NCBI RefSeq assembly: GCF_002284575.1
Contig: NZ_NPKJ01000050.1
Coordinates: 22,005-86,004, forward strand
Reading direction: 5' to 3'
DNA length: 64,000 nt
Source of the DNA: Mesorhizobium temperatum
GTDB taxonomy: Bacteria > Pseudomonadota > Alphaproteobacteria > Rhizobiales > Rhizobiaceae
Shown: positions 1-8,381 of the stretch, in pieces
Layout: each line of letters starts with the position of its first letter
Numbering within the stretch: position 1 is the stretch's first letter
Notes under the pieces: generated by a model
Told to the model about the DNA's origin: nothing
The model's input: the letters and a program-made list of their open reading frames with translations, nothing else
The model's database searches: none
Position numbers and translations under genes: made by a program

Positions 1-101
1 CGCTTTTGTGGCACCCGCGGCTCGATGCCGATCCGGCGCATCGCTGGCTGCGCGGTTGCGTTCGAGACGTTTGCGCCGGAATAACTCACTGGATTTCTTA
101 G
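1..101 (+). CDS. LysR-family transcriptional regulator, C-terminal end only
   Basis: The third forward frame is open from the window edge to a TAG at 99-101. It encodes about 32 residues including LLWHPRLDADPAHRWLRG, a phrase typical of the extreme C-terminus of LysR-type regulators (effector-binding domain end). The N-terminal part lies outside the window, so neither the DNA-binding domain nor the target can be judged. The stop codon is shared with the first base of the inserted IS element, so the protein end appears unaffected by the insertion. Family assignment rests on a short stretch and is an inference. Confidence 0.6.
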   Translation, partial: LLWHPRLDADPAHRWLRGCVRDVCAGITHWIS

Positions 102-135
102 AGTCCGTTTGAGAATGGAGCGTAAGGGTGCTCGG

Positions 136-351
136 TTAAGCGCGGAGCACCGCGACCAGCTGTTCTTCGCCGTCGCTGAAGGTTCTCAGTTGCGCTGCGA
201 CGATGCTGCCGGGAGCGAAGGTCCATTCCTCATCATCCGGCATGGGTCCGAGTATCTGGTAAGTTCCGTCATCGAGGGTTTTGATGGCAACCGGGCGCCA
301 CACGTCGGTGCCTTCGTTCAGCAGTGGCATGAGCAGGGAGGTTAATGTCAT
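136..351 (-). CDS. small passenger protein inside the IS element
   Basis: A 71-residue ORF lies antisense and upstream of the transposase, wholly inside the IS. I start it at the internal ATG at 351 because AGGA sits about eight bases upstream; an earlier start at 411 is possible. The product contains MPLLNEGTDVWRPV and LGPMPDDEEWTFAPGS, a soluble, acidic, one-domain sequence without membrane segments. From memory, similar short proteins occur next to IS5-type transposases in alphaproteobacteria, but I cannot assign a function. It may be an accessory gene of the element or of no use to transposition. Confidence 0.55.
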   Translation of the reverse strand: MTLTSLLMPLLNEGTDVWRPVAIKTLDDGTYQILGPMPDDEEWTFAPGSIVAAQLRTFSDGEEQLVAVLRA

Positions 352-445
352 GGCATTTTCCTGAGCTGCCGTCAGATCGGTACTTCTGGACTGGCGTGAT
401 CTGTGATTCAAGCTCGGAATGTGGACCCGAGCAAGCCGTAGCCGG

Positions 446-1243
446 ATGGCTGACCTTGAAAAGCGAGCGAAGCGCTACCCGACGGACCTCACGGACGAAG
501 AATGGGCCATTGTGCGCTCGTTTCTGCCACCGCCGCCAAAACGTGGCCGCAAGCCAGCGACCGACCTGCGGGAGGTCCTGAACGCACTGCGCTATCTCGC
601 GCGTTCGGGTGGTGGCTGGCGGATGCTGCCGAAGGATTTCCCGCCCTGGCAGACGGTCTACTGGTGGTTCCGGCGCTTTGTGCGACGGCTGCTGTTCCGC
701 ACGATCCATGACGTGGCGCTCATGCTCGACCGTGAACAGGAAGGTCGCGAGCAGGGTCCGAGCGCCGCCGTCATTGACAGCCAGTGCATCAAGGCGCCCG
801 CGGCAGAAGAGCGCGGCTTTGATGCCGCGAAGAAGGTTGTCGGTCGCAAGCGCCACATCGCCGTCGACACCGATGGCCGGCTGCTCATGGTCAATCTCAC
901 CACCGCCGACATCTCGGACAGCGCCGGCGCTCAGTCGATCGTCGGAGCCATCCGCAAGCGATGGCCGTGGCTCAAGCACCTGTTCGCCGATGCCGCCTAT
1001 GACCGCACCAAGCTGATGGACACTGTCGACTACCGCGACTACGTTCTCGAGATCGTCCGTAGGAGCGACGCCGAGCCTGGCTTCAAAGTGCTCCCGAGAC
1101 GTTGGGTCGTGGAGCGCACCTTCGGCTGGATGACACGATGGCGCCGGCTCGTCGGCGACTATGAACAACGGCTCGACGTCTCCGAAGCCATGATCCACCT
1201 CGCCCTGGGCAGCTTGCTCCTACGCCGCATCGCTCACCCCTGA
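446..1243 (+). CDS. IS5-family DDE transposase
   Basis: The 265-residue protein has an N-terminal DUF4096-like region (LTDEEWAIVRSFLPPP), then a DDE catalytic core. The three acidic residues appear as the D in VIDSQCIKAP, the D in LFADAAYDRTKL and the E in WVVERTFGWMTRWRR, with the basic residues after the last E that are usual for this family. It would cut and rejoin the 18-bp ends of the surrounding element. The start at 446 gives a normal family N-terminus; a start at 419 would add nine residues of poor character. No frameshift is visible, so the enzyme looks functional. Confidence 0.9.
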   Translation: MADLEKRAKRYPTDLTDEEWAIVRSFLPPPPKRGRKPATDLREVLNALRYLARSGGGWRMLPKDFPPWQTVYWWFRRFVRRLLFRTIHDVALMLDREQEGREQGPSAAVIDSQCIKAPAAEERGFDAAKKVVGRKRHIAVDTDGRLLMVNLTTADISDSAGAQSIVGAIRKRWPWLKHLFADAAYDRTKLMDTVDYRDYVLEIVRRSDAEPGFKVLPRRWVVERTFGWMTRWRRLVGDYEQRLDVSEAMIHLALGSLLLRRIAHP

Positions 1244-1264
1244 CCATTCTCAAACGGACTCTTA

Positions 1265-1859
1265 GTGGTTGAGGCGAGCGTGGCTGGTCCGATCACGGCA
1301 ACTCGGTGTTGCAGGTGCCGGCGATCTGGCCGACCGCCTCGCTGAACCGGCAAGATCGAAATCGGCCTCGCCTCGCCCCGACAGCAGCCGGAACCGCCAG
1401 GACAACTGGAGCCGGTCTGCGGAACCAATCGCCTGATCCCGTCGACACCATCCCGAACCAGCCTCCTCCCGCGCTTGCCGACCGGCCAGCTTTCGTTGAC
1501 CTTGCTGGCCTTGTCGACGGTCACCGACACGGTGATGGTCCGGCTGGCGGATACGGCATCGTTCAACTGCAGCCATTCGCTCCAGCGCAAGGAGGAACGC
1601 CGTGGCGACCGCGCCTCCAATGCCGACGAATAGCTTCAACGATCCCTCCAACGACCTGCACTTTGCAACTCGCCGCAGATAATGATCAAACCTCGTATCG
1701 CCAGCCGCCAACCGCTGCTTGGGCACAAATCTGTCGCCTACCGCATCGGCTCGAATCGGAATCGATTCGCGGACAGCACGATGCGCAGATAGTGAGAGTG
1801 CAGAGTGTACTTTGTCCGTCTAAGTGGCCGCACGTCGCTCTAAAGTCAAAACCGCACAT
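1265..1859. other. intergenic region without a supported gene
   Basis: Long open frames exist here on both strands (for example 1306-2025 plus and 1262-1726 minus), but their products are arginine- and proline-rich low-complexity translations typical of shadow frames in GC-rich DNA. No ribosome-binding site or domain was recognised. The stretch may hold a decayed gene and the distal promoter of the cytochrome oxidase operon. Confidence 0.5.
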
Positions 1860-1963
1860 GGGGCGGCCTTTCACAATTCGGCGGAAACCCGTGTTGTTCG
1901 GCGCTTTTGGCGGGCTTTTTCTTCGCCGCAGCCTTCTTCTTCTTAGGTTTTTCCACATCACCG
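1860..1963 (-). pseudogene. decayed copy of the trigger factor (tig) 3' end and terminator
   Basis: Read on the minus strand this segment encodes a lysine/alanine tail (EKPKKKKAAAKKKPAKSAEQ) that aligns without large gaps to the C-terminus of the tig gene at 11685. Identity continues past the stop: both loci have CCGT.TT.TTCGGCG at the coding end and GGGCGGCCTTTCACA in the terminator arm. The former stop codon TAA now reads CAA. It is therefore a diverged duplicate of about 100 bp, not a gene. Origin by ectopic duplication is an inference. Confidence 0.6.
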
Positions 1964-2084
1964 CCACTGCGGTTTCGGCTGGCCGGAAGACCGCACTAGA
2001 ATTTCGATCAGAAATCGAGCTATGATGCATTTGGCATTTCCAGGGACGGCTTCGCGCCCTTGGAATGCCGGGAGGAAACGGGAT

Positions 2085-2900
2085 ATGGCCATAGCGCTTG
2101 TACTCGTTTTGGTAGTTGTGGGCTCAGTGTTGTTCCACTTCCTGAGCCCATGGTGGTGGACGCCGATTGCCTCTAACTGGGATTATATCGACAACACCAT
2201 CATCATCACCTTCTGGATTACCGGCGTCGTCTTCGCCGCCGTCGTCCTATTCATGGCCTATTGCGTCTTTCGCTTCCGTCACCGGGAAGGCAACCAGGCA
2301 GCATACGAACCCGAGAACAAGCGGCTCGAATGGTGGCTGACGATCGTCACCGCAATCGGGGTCACGGCCATGCTGGTTCCCGGCCTGTTTGTCTGGAACC
2401 AGTTCGTCAGCGTCCCAAGCGACGCAACAGTGGTCGAAGTCGTCGGCCAGCAATGGCAGTGGAGTTTCCGCTTGCCCGGCAAGGACGGCAAGCTCGGCAC
2501 ATCCGACACCCGCAACGTCAGCCCTGAAAATCCCTTGGGCGTGAACGCCAGTGACGCCAACGGCCAGGACGATGTCGTCGTCGAAGCCGCCGATCTGCAT
2601 CTGCCGGTCGGCAAGCCGGTCAAGATGCTGCTCCGCTCGATCGACGTGCTGCATGATTTCTACGTCCCTGAATTCCGCGCCAAGATGGACATGATCCCGG
2701 GCTCGGTCACCTATTTCTGGTTCACCCCGACCAAGACCGGAACTTTTCAGGTCCTGTGTGCCGAACTTTGTGGCCAAGGGCACCCGTTGATGAATGGCGT
2801 GGTCATGGTCGATACGGCGGAAGACTATCTGGCGTGGCTCGGCGAACAGCAGACTTTCGCGCAATTGTCAGCCCCCCAGCAGGTGGGCTCGGCAGAGTAG
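2085..2900 (+). CDS. coxB: cytochrome c oxidase subunit II
   Basis: This 271-residue membrane protein accepts electrons from cytochrome c through a CuA centre. Two N-terminal transmembrane helices (about residues 3-20 and 40-60) precede the periplasmic cupredoxin domain. CuA ligands are visible: H in DVLHDFYVPEF and C-x3-C-x3-H-x2-M in CAELCGQGHPLM, including the bridging Glu. The start at 2085 is chosen because GGAGG lies about nine bases upstream; the open frame continues back to 2022. It heads an operon with ctaD, two subunit III-like genes and subunit IV. Gene order resembles coxMNOP, the alternative aa3 oxidase of Bradyrhizobium, so this would be the coxM equivalent. Confidence 0.92.
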   Translation: MAIALVLVLVVVGSVLFHFLSPWWWTPIASNWDYIDNTIIITFWITGVVFAAVVLFMAYCVFRFRHREGNQAAYEPENKRLEWWLTIVTAIGVTAMLVPGLFVWNQFVSVPSDATVVEVVGQQWQWSFRLPGKDGKLGTSDTRNVSPENPLGVNASDANGQDDVVVEAADLHLPVGKPVKMLLRSIDVLHDFYVPEFRAKMDMIPGSVTYFWFTPTKTGTFQVLCAELCGQGHPLMNGVVMVDTAEDYLAWLGEQQTFAQLSAPQQVGSAE

Positions 2901-2985
2901 ACGTCGGGAAGACGGCGACGTGGGTTGAAATTGCGGCAGGGCTCGAAACTGTCGAGCCTGGTCGAAAAGGGCACGGAGTGTTCTT

Positions 2986-4755
2986 ATGGTCGATATCACA
3001 CCTGCAGATACGGTACCGCCGGCCGAAGTCGCGGAGATGGAACTCTACCATCCGCACAGCTGGTGGACGAAATACGTCTTTTCGCAGGACGCCAAGGTCA
3101 TCGCCATCCAGTATTCGGCGACGGCCACGGCAATCGGCATGGTGGCGCTGGTGCTGTCCTGGATGATGCGGCTGCAGCTCGGCTTCCCCGGCACGTTCGA
3201 CTTCATCACTCCGGAAGCCTACTACCAGTTCATCACCATGCACGGCATGATCATGGTGATCTACCTGCTCACAGCACTCTTCCTGGGTGGCTTCGGCAAC
3301 TACCTGATCCCACTGATGGTCGGCGCACGCGACATGGTCTTTCCCTATGTCAACATGCTGAGCTATTGGATTTACCTGCTTGCCGTACTGGTTTTGGTGT
3401 CGAGCTTCTTTGCGCCCGGCGGACCGACCGGCGCCGGCTGGACGCTCTACCCGCCGCAGGCGATCATGACCGGCACACCAGGCGGCCAGGACTGGGGCAT
3501 CATCCTGATGCTCGTCTCGCTGATCCTGTTCATCATCGGCTTCACCATGGGCGGCTTGAACTATGTCGTGACGGTGCTGCAGGCCCGCACACGCGGCATG
3601 ACGCTGATGCGCCTGCCGCTGACCGTCTGGGGTATCTTCACCGCGACCGTCATGGCGCTGCTCGCCTTCCCGGCGCTGTTTGTCGCCTGCGTGATGATGC
3701 TGTTCGACCGGGCGCTCGGTACCAGCTTCTTCATGCCGGCGATCGTCGAGATGGGTGAACAATTGCAGCACGGCGGTGGCAGTCCGATCCTGTTCCAGCA
3801 TCTGTTCTGGTTCTTCGGCCACCCCGAGGTCTATATCGTGGCGCTCCCGGCCTTCGGCATCGTATCCGACCTGATCAGCACCCATGCGCGCAAGAACATC
3901 TTCGGCTACCGGATGATGGTCTGGGCCATCGTCGGCATCGGCGCGCTGAGCTTCGTGGTTTGGGCCCACCACATGTATGTCAGCGGCATGCATCCCTATT
4001 TCGGCTTCTTCTTCGCCACCACGACGTTGATCATTGCCGTCCCGACCGCGATCAAGGTCTACAATTGGGTGCTGACGCTGTGGCGCGGCGACATCCACCT
4101 CACCATACCGATGCTTTTTGCCCTGGCCTTCATCGTCACCTTCGTCAATGGCGGGCTGACAGGATTGTTTCTCGGCAACGTCGTCGTCGACGTTCCGCTG
4201 TCGGACACGATGTTCGTCGTTGCCCATTTCCACATGGTCATGGGCGTCGCGCCGATCCTCGTGATCTTCGGGGCGATCTATCACTGGTACCCGAAGGTCA
4301 CCGGCCGGATGCTGAACGAGGCAATGGGCCAGTTCCATTTCTGGGTCACCTTCCTCGGCGCCTACCTGATTTTCTTTCCCATGCACTACATCGGCCTGAT
4401 GGGCGTACCGCGCCGCTACAACGAACTGACCGACATGACGGTGATGACCGAGTCGGCCCACGATCTGAACTCGTTCATCAGCATCATGGCGTTCCTCGTC
4501 GGCTTCGCCCAGGTCGTGTTCCTGTTCAATCTGATCTGGAGCATCCGCCATGGCCGGGAGGCCGGCGGCAATCCGTGGCGCGCCACGACGCTCGAATGGC
4601 AGACGCCGCAAACACCGCCCGCCCATGGCAATTTCGGCAAGGAACTGCCGATCGTCTATCGCTGGGCCTATGACTACAGCGTGCCGGGCGCCAAGGAGGA
4701 CTTTATCCCGCAAAACATGCCGGGCTCCTTCGGATCCTCAAGAGAGCCGGCATGA
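2986..4755 (+). CDS. ctaD: cytochrome c oxidase subunit I
   Basis: The 589-residue catalytic subunit carries heme a and the heme a3-CuB centre that reduces oxygen in the inner membrane. Metal ligands are all present: H in FITMHGMIMV, H in FFGHPEVYIV with the cross-linking Tyr, the HH pair in WAHHMYVSG and both His in VVAHFHMVMG. The K-channel Lys (TAIKVYNW), the D-channel Asp and Asn (VGARDMVFPYVN) and the Glu of HPEVY mark a type A1 proton-pumping oxidase. About twelve helices are expected. It follows coxB by 85 bp and overlaps the next gene by ATGA. In Bradyrhizobium terms it corresponds to coxN. Confidence 0.95.
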   Translation: MVDITPADTVPPAEVAEMELYHPHSWWTKYVFSQDAKVIAIQYSATATAIGMVALVLSWMMRLQLGFPGTFDFITPEAYYQFITMHGMIMVIYLLTALFLGGFGNYLIPLMVGARDMVFPYVNMLSYWIYLLAVLVLVSSFFAPGGPTGAGWTLYPPQAIMTGTPGGQDWGIILMLVSLILFIIGFTMGGLNYVVTVLQARTRGMTLMRLPLTVWGIFTATVMALLAFPALFVACVMMLFDRALGTSFFMPAIVEMGEQLQHGGGSPILFQHLFWFFGHPEVYIVALPAFGIVSDLISTHARKNIFGYRMMVWAIVGIGALSFVVWAHHMYVSGMHPYFGFFFATTTLIIAVPTAIKVYNWVLTLWRGDIHLTIPMLFALAFIVTFVNGGLTGLFLGNVVVDVPLSDTMFVVAHFHMVMGVAPILVIFGAIYHWYPKVTGRMLNEAMGQFHFWVTFLGAYLIFFPMHYIGLMGVPRRYNELTDMTVMTESAHDLNSFISIMAFLVGFAQVVFLFNLIWSIRHGREAGGNPWRATTLEWQTPQTPPAHGNFGKELPIVYRWAYDYSVPGAKEDFIPQNMPGSFGSSREPA

Positions 4756-5456
4756 GCGTCATTCTGGTCTTCCTCCTCGTGATCGTCGGCTTTGCCGGAT
4801 GGTGGCTTTCCCACCAGCGGCTGATGGCCAAGCCATGGCTCGAGCAAGGTGTGATCGGGGATATTATCGGCCCGGAAGGGTCGACGCTGCCGACCGCCAA
4901 GATCGGCCTCGGCGTCTTCCTCGCCGTCGTCGGCTGCCTGTTTGCGCTTTTCACCAGCGCCTATTTCATGCGTATGGCGCTGTCGGACTGGCAGGCGCTG
5001 CCGCTGCCGCGCGTACTCTGGTTCAACACCAGCGTGCTGGTCCTGAGCAGCATCGCACTGCATTGCGCCTCGGTCGCCGCGCGCCGGGGCCAAATCGACA
5101 CGGTCAGGCTCGGCCTCGCTACGGCTGGGCTCACCGCGCTTGTCTTCCTGATCGGACAGCTCGTGGCATGGCGGGAACTGACCGCCGACGGCTACTTGCT
5201 GACCGCCAATCCGGCCAACAGTTTTTTCTACCTGATAACCGGGATGCATGGCCTGCACATACTCGGAGGGCTGGTCGCCTTGAGCAGAACGACTGCCGGC
5301 GCCTGGAACGGAACACCGCCGGAGCGGCTTCGCCTCAGCGTCGAATTATGCGCCATGTACTGGCATTTCCTGCTTTTCGTCTGGCTCGCCATCTTCGCAC
5401 TTCTGGCCGGCTGGGCCGCTACTTTTATCGAGATTTGCCGACAGTTGCTGACCTAG
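4752..5456 (+). CDS. cytochrome c oxidase subunit III-like protein (CoxO-like)
   Basis: A 234-residue polytopic membrane protein of the heme-copper oxidase subunit III family, with about six to seven predicted helices. Family features include the stretch ITGMHGLHILGGLVAL and the C-terminal MYWHFLLFVWLAIFALL. It starts at an ATGA overlap with the ctaD stop, indicating translational coupling. It is followed directly by a second subunit III homologue, and this doubling is what suggests the coxO-coxP arrangement of the alternative rhizobial oxidase. Subunit III is not catalytic but stabilises subunit I during turnover. Exact equivalence to CoxO is inferred from order. Confidence 0.85.
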   Translation: MSVILVFLLVIVGFAGWWLSHQRLMAKPWLEQGVIGDIIGPEGSTLPTAKIGLGVFLAVVGCLFALFTSAYFMRMALSDWQALPLPRVLWFNTSVLVLSSIALHCASVAARRGQIDTVRLGLATAGLTALVFLIGQLVAWRELTADGYLLTANPANSFFYLITGMHGLHILGGLVALSRTTAGAWNGTPPERLRLSVELCAMYWHFLLFVWLAIFALLAGWAATFIEICRQLLT

Positions 5457-5469
5457 GAGGGCCTGGCGG

Positions 5470-6192
5470 ATGGCAGACACGACACTGACGCATACTGGCC
5501 AAGCACAGCCGCGGCCGGCGGGCTTGCAAGGCGTCGCCGCCGACTGGTCCTCGGATCAGCGCGCGTTCAAGAACGTGTCCTGGGGCAAGGCCATGATGTG
5601 GATCTTCCTGCTCAGCGACACCTTCGTCTTCGGCTGCTTCCTGCTCTCCTACATGACCGCGCGCATGTCTACCCGAGTGCCGTGGCCCAATCCGAGCGAG
5701 GTCTTTGCCCTTCACATTGGCGGCTCGAATATTCCACTGATCCTTATCGCCATCATGACCTTCGTGCTGATCTCGAGCAGCGGAACGATGGCCATGGCGG
5801 TGAATTTCGGCTATCGCCACGACCGCCGCAAGACGGCGATCCTCATGATTTTGACGGCAGCACTCGGCGCGACCTTCGTCGGGATGCAGGCCTTCGAATG
5901 GACCAAGCTGATCACCGAAGGGGTACGGCCCTGGGGCAATCCGTGGGGTGCGGCGCAGTTCGGATCATCCTTCTTCATGATCACCGGCTTTCACGGCACC
6001 CATGTGACGTTCGGGGTGATCTTCCTGATCATCGTGGCGCGAAAGGTCTGGCGCGGCGATTACGAAACCGGGCGGCCCGGTTTCTTCACCAGCCGCAGGG
6101 GCCGCTACGAGCACGTCGAGATCATGGGGCTCTACTGGCATTTCGTCGACCTGGTCTGGGTGTTCATTTTCGCATTCTTCTATCTTTGGTGA
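5470..6192 (+). CDS. cytochrome c oxidase subunit III (CoxP-like)
   Basis: A 240-residue heme-copper oxidase subunit III with a soluble N-terminus of about 35 residues and five or more helices. Recognisable pieces are WGKAMMWIFLLSDTFVFG, GFHGTHVTFGVIFLIIVA and YWHFVDLVWVFIFAFFYLW, the last being the classic subunit III terminus. A strong GGAGGG ribosome site lies about ten bases before the ATG. It sits 13 bp after the first subunit III-like gene and ends in a 22-bp tandem duplication that overlaps the start of the subunit IV gene. Confidence 0.9.
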   Translation: MADTTLTHTGQAQPRPAGLQGVAADWSSDQRAFKNVSWGKAMMWIFLLSDTFVFGCFLLSYMTARMSTRVPWPNPSEVFALHIGGSNIPLILIAIMTFVLISSSGTMAMAVNFGYRHDRRKTAILMILTAALGATFVGMQAFEWTKLITEGVRPWGNPWGAAQFGSSFFMITGFHGTHVTFGVIFLIIVARKVWRGDYETGRPGFFTSRRGRYEHVEIMGLYWHFVDLVWVFIFAFFYLW

Positions 6193-6228
6193 GATGCAGA
6201 CATGGCTTTGGTGAGAGGCAGATATGGC
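6185..6228 (+). repeat. 22-bp imperfect tandem duplication of a ribosome-binding site and start codon
   Basis: Unit one (6185-6206) and unit two (6207-6228) both read TTTGGTGAGA.GCAGA.ATGGC, differing at two positions. The first unit contains the stop codon of subunit III and an ATG at 6202 that opens a nine-codon ORF. The stop of that ORF (6229-6231) overlaps the second codon of subunit IV. The second unit supplies the ribosome site and real ATG of subunit IV. Confidence 0.8.
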
Positions 6229-6628
6229 TGAAGCAACCGCAAATGGCCTGGGGCAACATACGCTGCACGGAGCTCAAGCGCATGATCCGGCAGCAACCGG
6301 CATCGCCCCTGCGGAGGTTCATCAGGAGCACCCGATCAAGCTCTATCTGGTGGTCTGGGCATGGCTGTTCATCCTCAGCGCCTGCTCCTATCTGGTCGAT
6401 TATGTCGGCCTCCAGGGCTATCTCAGATGGTCGCTGATCCTCATCTTCATGATGCTCAAGGCCGGGCTGATCGTCGCGGTCTTCATGCACATGGCCTGGG
6501 AACGGCTGGCGCTGACATATGCGATCATATTGCCGCCGATACTGGTGCTGGTGTTCGTGGCAATGATGGTCTTCGAATCGGATTACACGCTTCTCACCCG
6601 GACGGTGTTTTTTGGGGCCGAGCCCTGA
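6224..6628 (+). CDS. cytochrome c oxidase subunit IV family protein
   Basis: A 134-residue protein with about 50 polar N-terminal residues and then three transmembrane helices (LVVWAWLFILSACSYLV; LILIFMMLKAGLIVAVFMHM; LPPILVLVFVAMMVF). This matches the prokaryotic COX4 / CyoD-like family, a small non-catalytic oxidase subunit. The KAGLIVAVFMHMAWE segment is the family hallmark. The start at 6224 follows GAGAGGCAG. It closes the oxidase operon; no clear terminator was seen in the 190 bp that follow. Confidence 0.88.
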   Translation: MAEATANGLGQHTLHGAQAHDPAATGIAPAEVHQEHPIKLYLVVWAWLFILSACSYLVDYVGLQGYLRWSLILIFMMLKAGLIVAVFMHMAWERLALTYAIILPPILVLVFVAMMVFESDYTLLTRTVFFGAEP

Positions 6629-6817
6629 CGCGCAATCCGGGTACAGGGTTTGTCGACGGCGTCTCCTGTCAAGAGCAGGAAACGCTATTTGCGGGCCGCT
6701 CCTGTGCCTTGAAACAATCGACAGCTGGCCCATTTTTGTTGGTAGCGGAAACGACAGAAGCAAAATGATTGCCCTCGTTTCCACATGCGTCGCGAACTCC
6801 AGCGAGGGAGGCTCAAG

Positions 6818-7291
6818 ATGACGATCGCAAACAGACTGAAGGACTTTATCGACGAGAAAGGAATTTCCTACGACACCGTCGAGCACCACCGCACGTCGAC
6901 AAGCAGGCAGTCCGCCATAGCGGCGCATGTGCCCGGCAGCATAATGGCCAAATCGGTGGTGGTTCATCACGACGGTGGCTATGCGCTGGCCGTGGTCCCC
7001 AGCACGCACAGGATCGAGCTCGGCACATTGCAGGACGTCATGGACCAGCGTATCGGACTCGCCTCCGAAGACGAGGTGGTTTCGCTCTTCGAGGATTGCG
7101 ACACCGGCGCCATCCCGCCGATCGGCGCGGCCTACGATGTGCCGGTGATCCTCGATGAAAGCCTCGGCAATGCCGCCGACATCTATTTCGAGGGCGGTGA
7201 CCACAGGACGCTCGTGCATGTCAGCGGCAAGGATTTCCGCAACCTGACCAGCGACGCACAGCAAGCCCGCTTTAGCTACCCGGCTTACTGA
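6818..7291 (+). CDS. YbaK/EbsC-type aminoacyl-tRNA deacylase-like protein
   Basis: A 157-residue single-domain protein of the YbaK/ProX editing family, which hydrolyses mischarged aminoacyl-tRNAs. Visible elements are the N-terminal helix (RLKDFIDEKGISYDTVEHH), the central KSVVVHHDGGYALAVVPSTHRIEL with the conserved Lys, and the glycine-rich PPIGAAYDVPVILDESL loop. The start at 6818 is set by GAGGGAGG ten bases upstream; the frame extends to 6785. It lies 190 bp after the oxidase operon and ends just before a strong terminator. Substrate tRNA cannot be inferred. Confidence 0.85.
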   Translation: MTIANRLKDFIDEKGISYDTVEHHRTSTSRQSAIAAHVPGSIMAKSVVVHHDGGYALAVVPSTHRIELGTLQDVMDQRIGLASEDEVVSLFEDCDTGAIPPIGAAYDVPVILDESLGNAADIYFEGGDHRTLVHVSGKDFRNLTSDAQQARFSYPAY

Positions 7292-7304
7292 ACGCTCTGG
7301 CCAA

Positions 7305-7345
7305 CCTGCCGCACCGTCGCTCTCGCGGTGCGGCAGGGCTTTTTC
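7305..7345 (+). terminator. rho-independent terminator after the YbaK-like gene
   Basis: A 12-bp perfect stem (CCTGCCGCACCG at 7305-7316 with its complement at 7326-7337) and a nine-base loop are followed by GCTTTTTC on the plus strand. It ends at the 3' edge of the convergent DUF2189 gene. Confidence 0.85.
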
Positions 7346-8168
7346 AGTCCGCCGGTCTGGCGGAGGCCGGCGATTCCACAACTTTGCGATAGACGTGCCA
7401 GGTGGCGTGACCGAGGATCGGCAGCACCACCGCCAGTCCGGCGAACACCGGCAGCGAGCCTATGATCAGGGCGACGGCGACAATCAGCCCCCAAACAGCC
7501 ATCACGATCGGGTTCGCCAGGACCACGCGCACCGAGGTGTGGATGGCTTCATAGGCGCCGACGTCGCGGTCGAGCAACAACGGGAACGCGACGACCGTGG
7601 TGCACAACACGACCGCGGCGAAGACGAATCCGATAGCGTGGCCCAGGATGATCAGCGTCCAGCCGCGTCCGGTGGCGAATATTTCACTGATGAAGCTGGA
7701 CAGCGATTCCGGCGGGGCCGGGCCGAACACCTGCTGGTAAAATATCTGCGCGGTCAAAAGCCAGGCAATGAAGATCGCAAGCAGCATGATCCCGACCGCC
7801 GCGATGGCCGGCAGCGCCGGAGAATTCCTGACCCCGAAAGCGTGGCTCCAGGAGGCGTCGAGCCCGGCCTCCCGTCGCCGGCTGATCTCATAGAGGCCGA
7901 TCGCCGCGAATGGACCAATCAGCGCAAAACCCGACACCAGCGGAAACAACAGCGGCAGCGCATTGTTGCCCGACGTCCAGACAGCGAGCACGACGCCGAC
8001 AAGCGGATAGATCAGGCAGAGGAAAACGATATGCGACGGTTTGACCATGAAATCATCGACGCCGCGCTTGAGCGCGTCGAAAAGGTCGGAAACGCCGATC
8101 TTTCGAATTCTGGTGTGCTCCAGCGTCTCGCTGGCGCCTGCAATCACGTGAAAACTTGCCATGACCAT
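7344..8168 (-). CDS. DUF2189 family integral membrane protein
   Basis: A 274-residue protein with about six hydrophobic helices and a short cytosolic N-terminus containing IRKIGVSDLFDALKRG, the start of DUF2189 proteins. Later signatures are FPLVSGFALIGPFAAIGLYE and FPLLLDRDVGAYEAIHTS. Proteins of this family often lie near cytochrome oxidase genes in alphaproteobacteria, as here, but the role is unknown. It is convergent with the YbaK-like gene. ATG codons at 8168 and 8162 are both possible starts. Confidence 0.85.
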   Translation of the reverse strand: MVMASFHVIAGASETLEHTRIRKIGVSDLFDALKRGVDDFMVKPSHIVFLCLIYPLVGVVLAVWTSGNNALPLLFPLVSGFALIGPFAAIGLYEISRRREAGLDASWSHAFGVRNSPALPAIAAVGIMLLAIFIAWLLTAQIFYQQVFGPAPPESLSSFISEIFATGRGWTLIILGHAIGFVFAAVVLCTTVVAFPLLLDRDVGAYEAIHTSVRVVLANPIVMAVWGLIVAVALIIGSLPVFAGLAVVLPILGHATWHVYRKVVESPASARPAD

Positions 8169-8381
8169 TCCTCCAGAACCAGGTCCGGTAAGGTCGCGAT
8201 TTCACGGTGCTGTCGTTCAGCGTGACTGGCCACGCAAAACCGCGACCTGCACCACGATCAACATACGCTCTTGCAGGGGATTTGTCGCCGCCCTTTGTCT
8301 TGAGAGGACGGCTCCGGTGATCCGGCTAGCTCTAACCGCCTTTCTTCGATATTGTCCAAGCTGGGTTGAAGGGTGAAGGTC

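Larger units (their letters stand above)
101..1261 (+). mobile_element. IS5-family (IS427-group-like) insertion sequence, complete
   Basis: Perfect 18-bp terminal inverted repeats flank the element: GAGTCCGTTTGAGAATGG at 101-118 and its complement at 1244-1261. A TTA direct repeat lies outside each end (98-100 and 1262-1264), fitting the TNA target preference known for the IS427 group. The element is 1161 bp and carries a DDE transposase on the plus strand plus a small opposite-strand ORF. Intact ends, target duplication and an open transposase suggest recent, possibly still active insertion. It landed inside the stop codon of the upstream LysR-type gene. Confidence 0.9.

Noticed and set aside
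1306..2025. 239-residue plus-strand open frame before coxB
   Set aside because: The product is Arg/Pro/Thr-rich without domains or a ribosome site, overlaps the tig remnant and looks like a shadow frame of GC-rich DNA.
2803..4713. 636-residue minus-strand open frame opposite coxB/ctaD
   Set aside because: It is the antisense of a clear oxidase operon; its His/Asp/Glu-rich composition is typical of antisense translation of membrane-protein genes.
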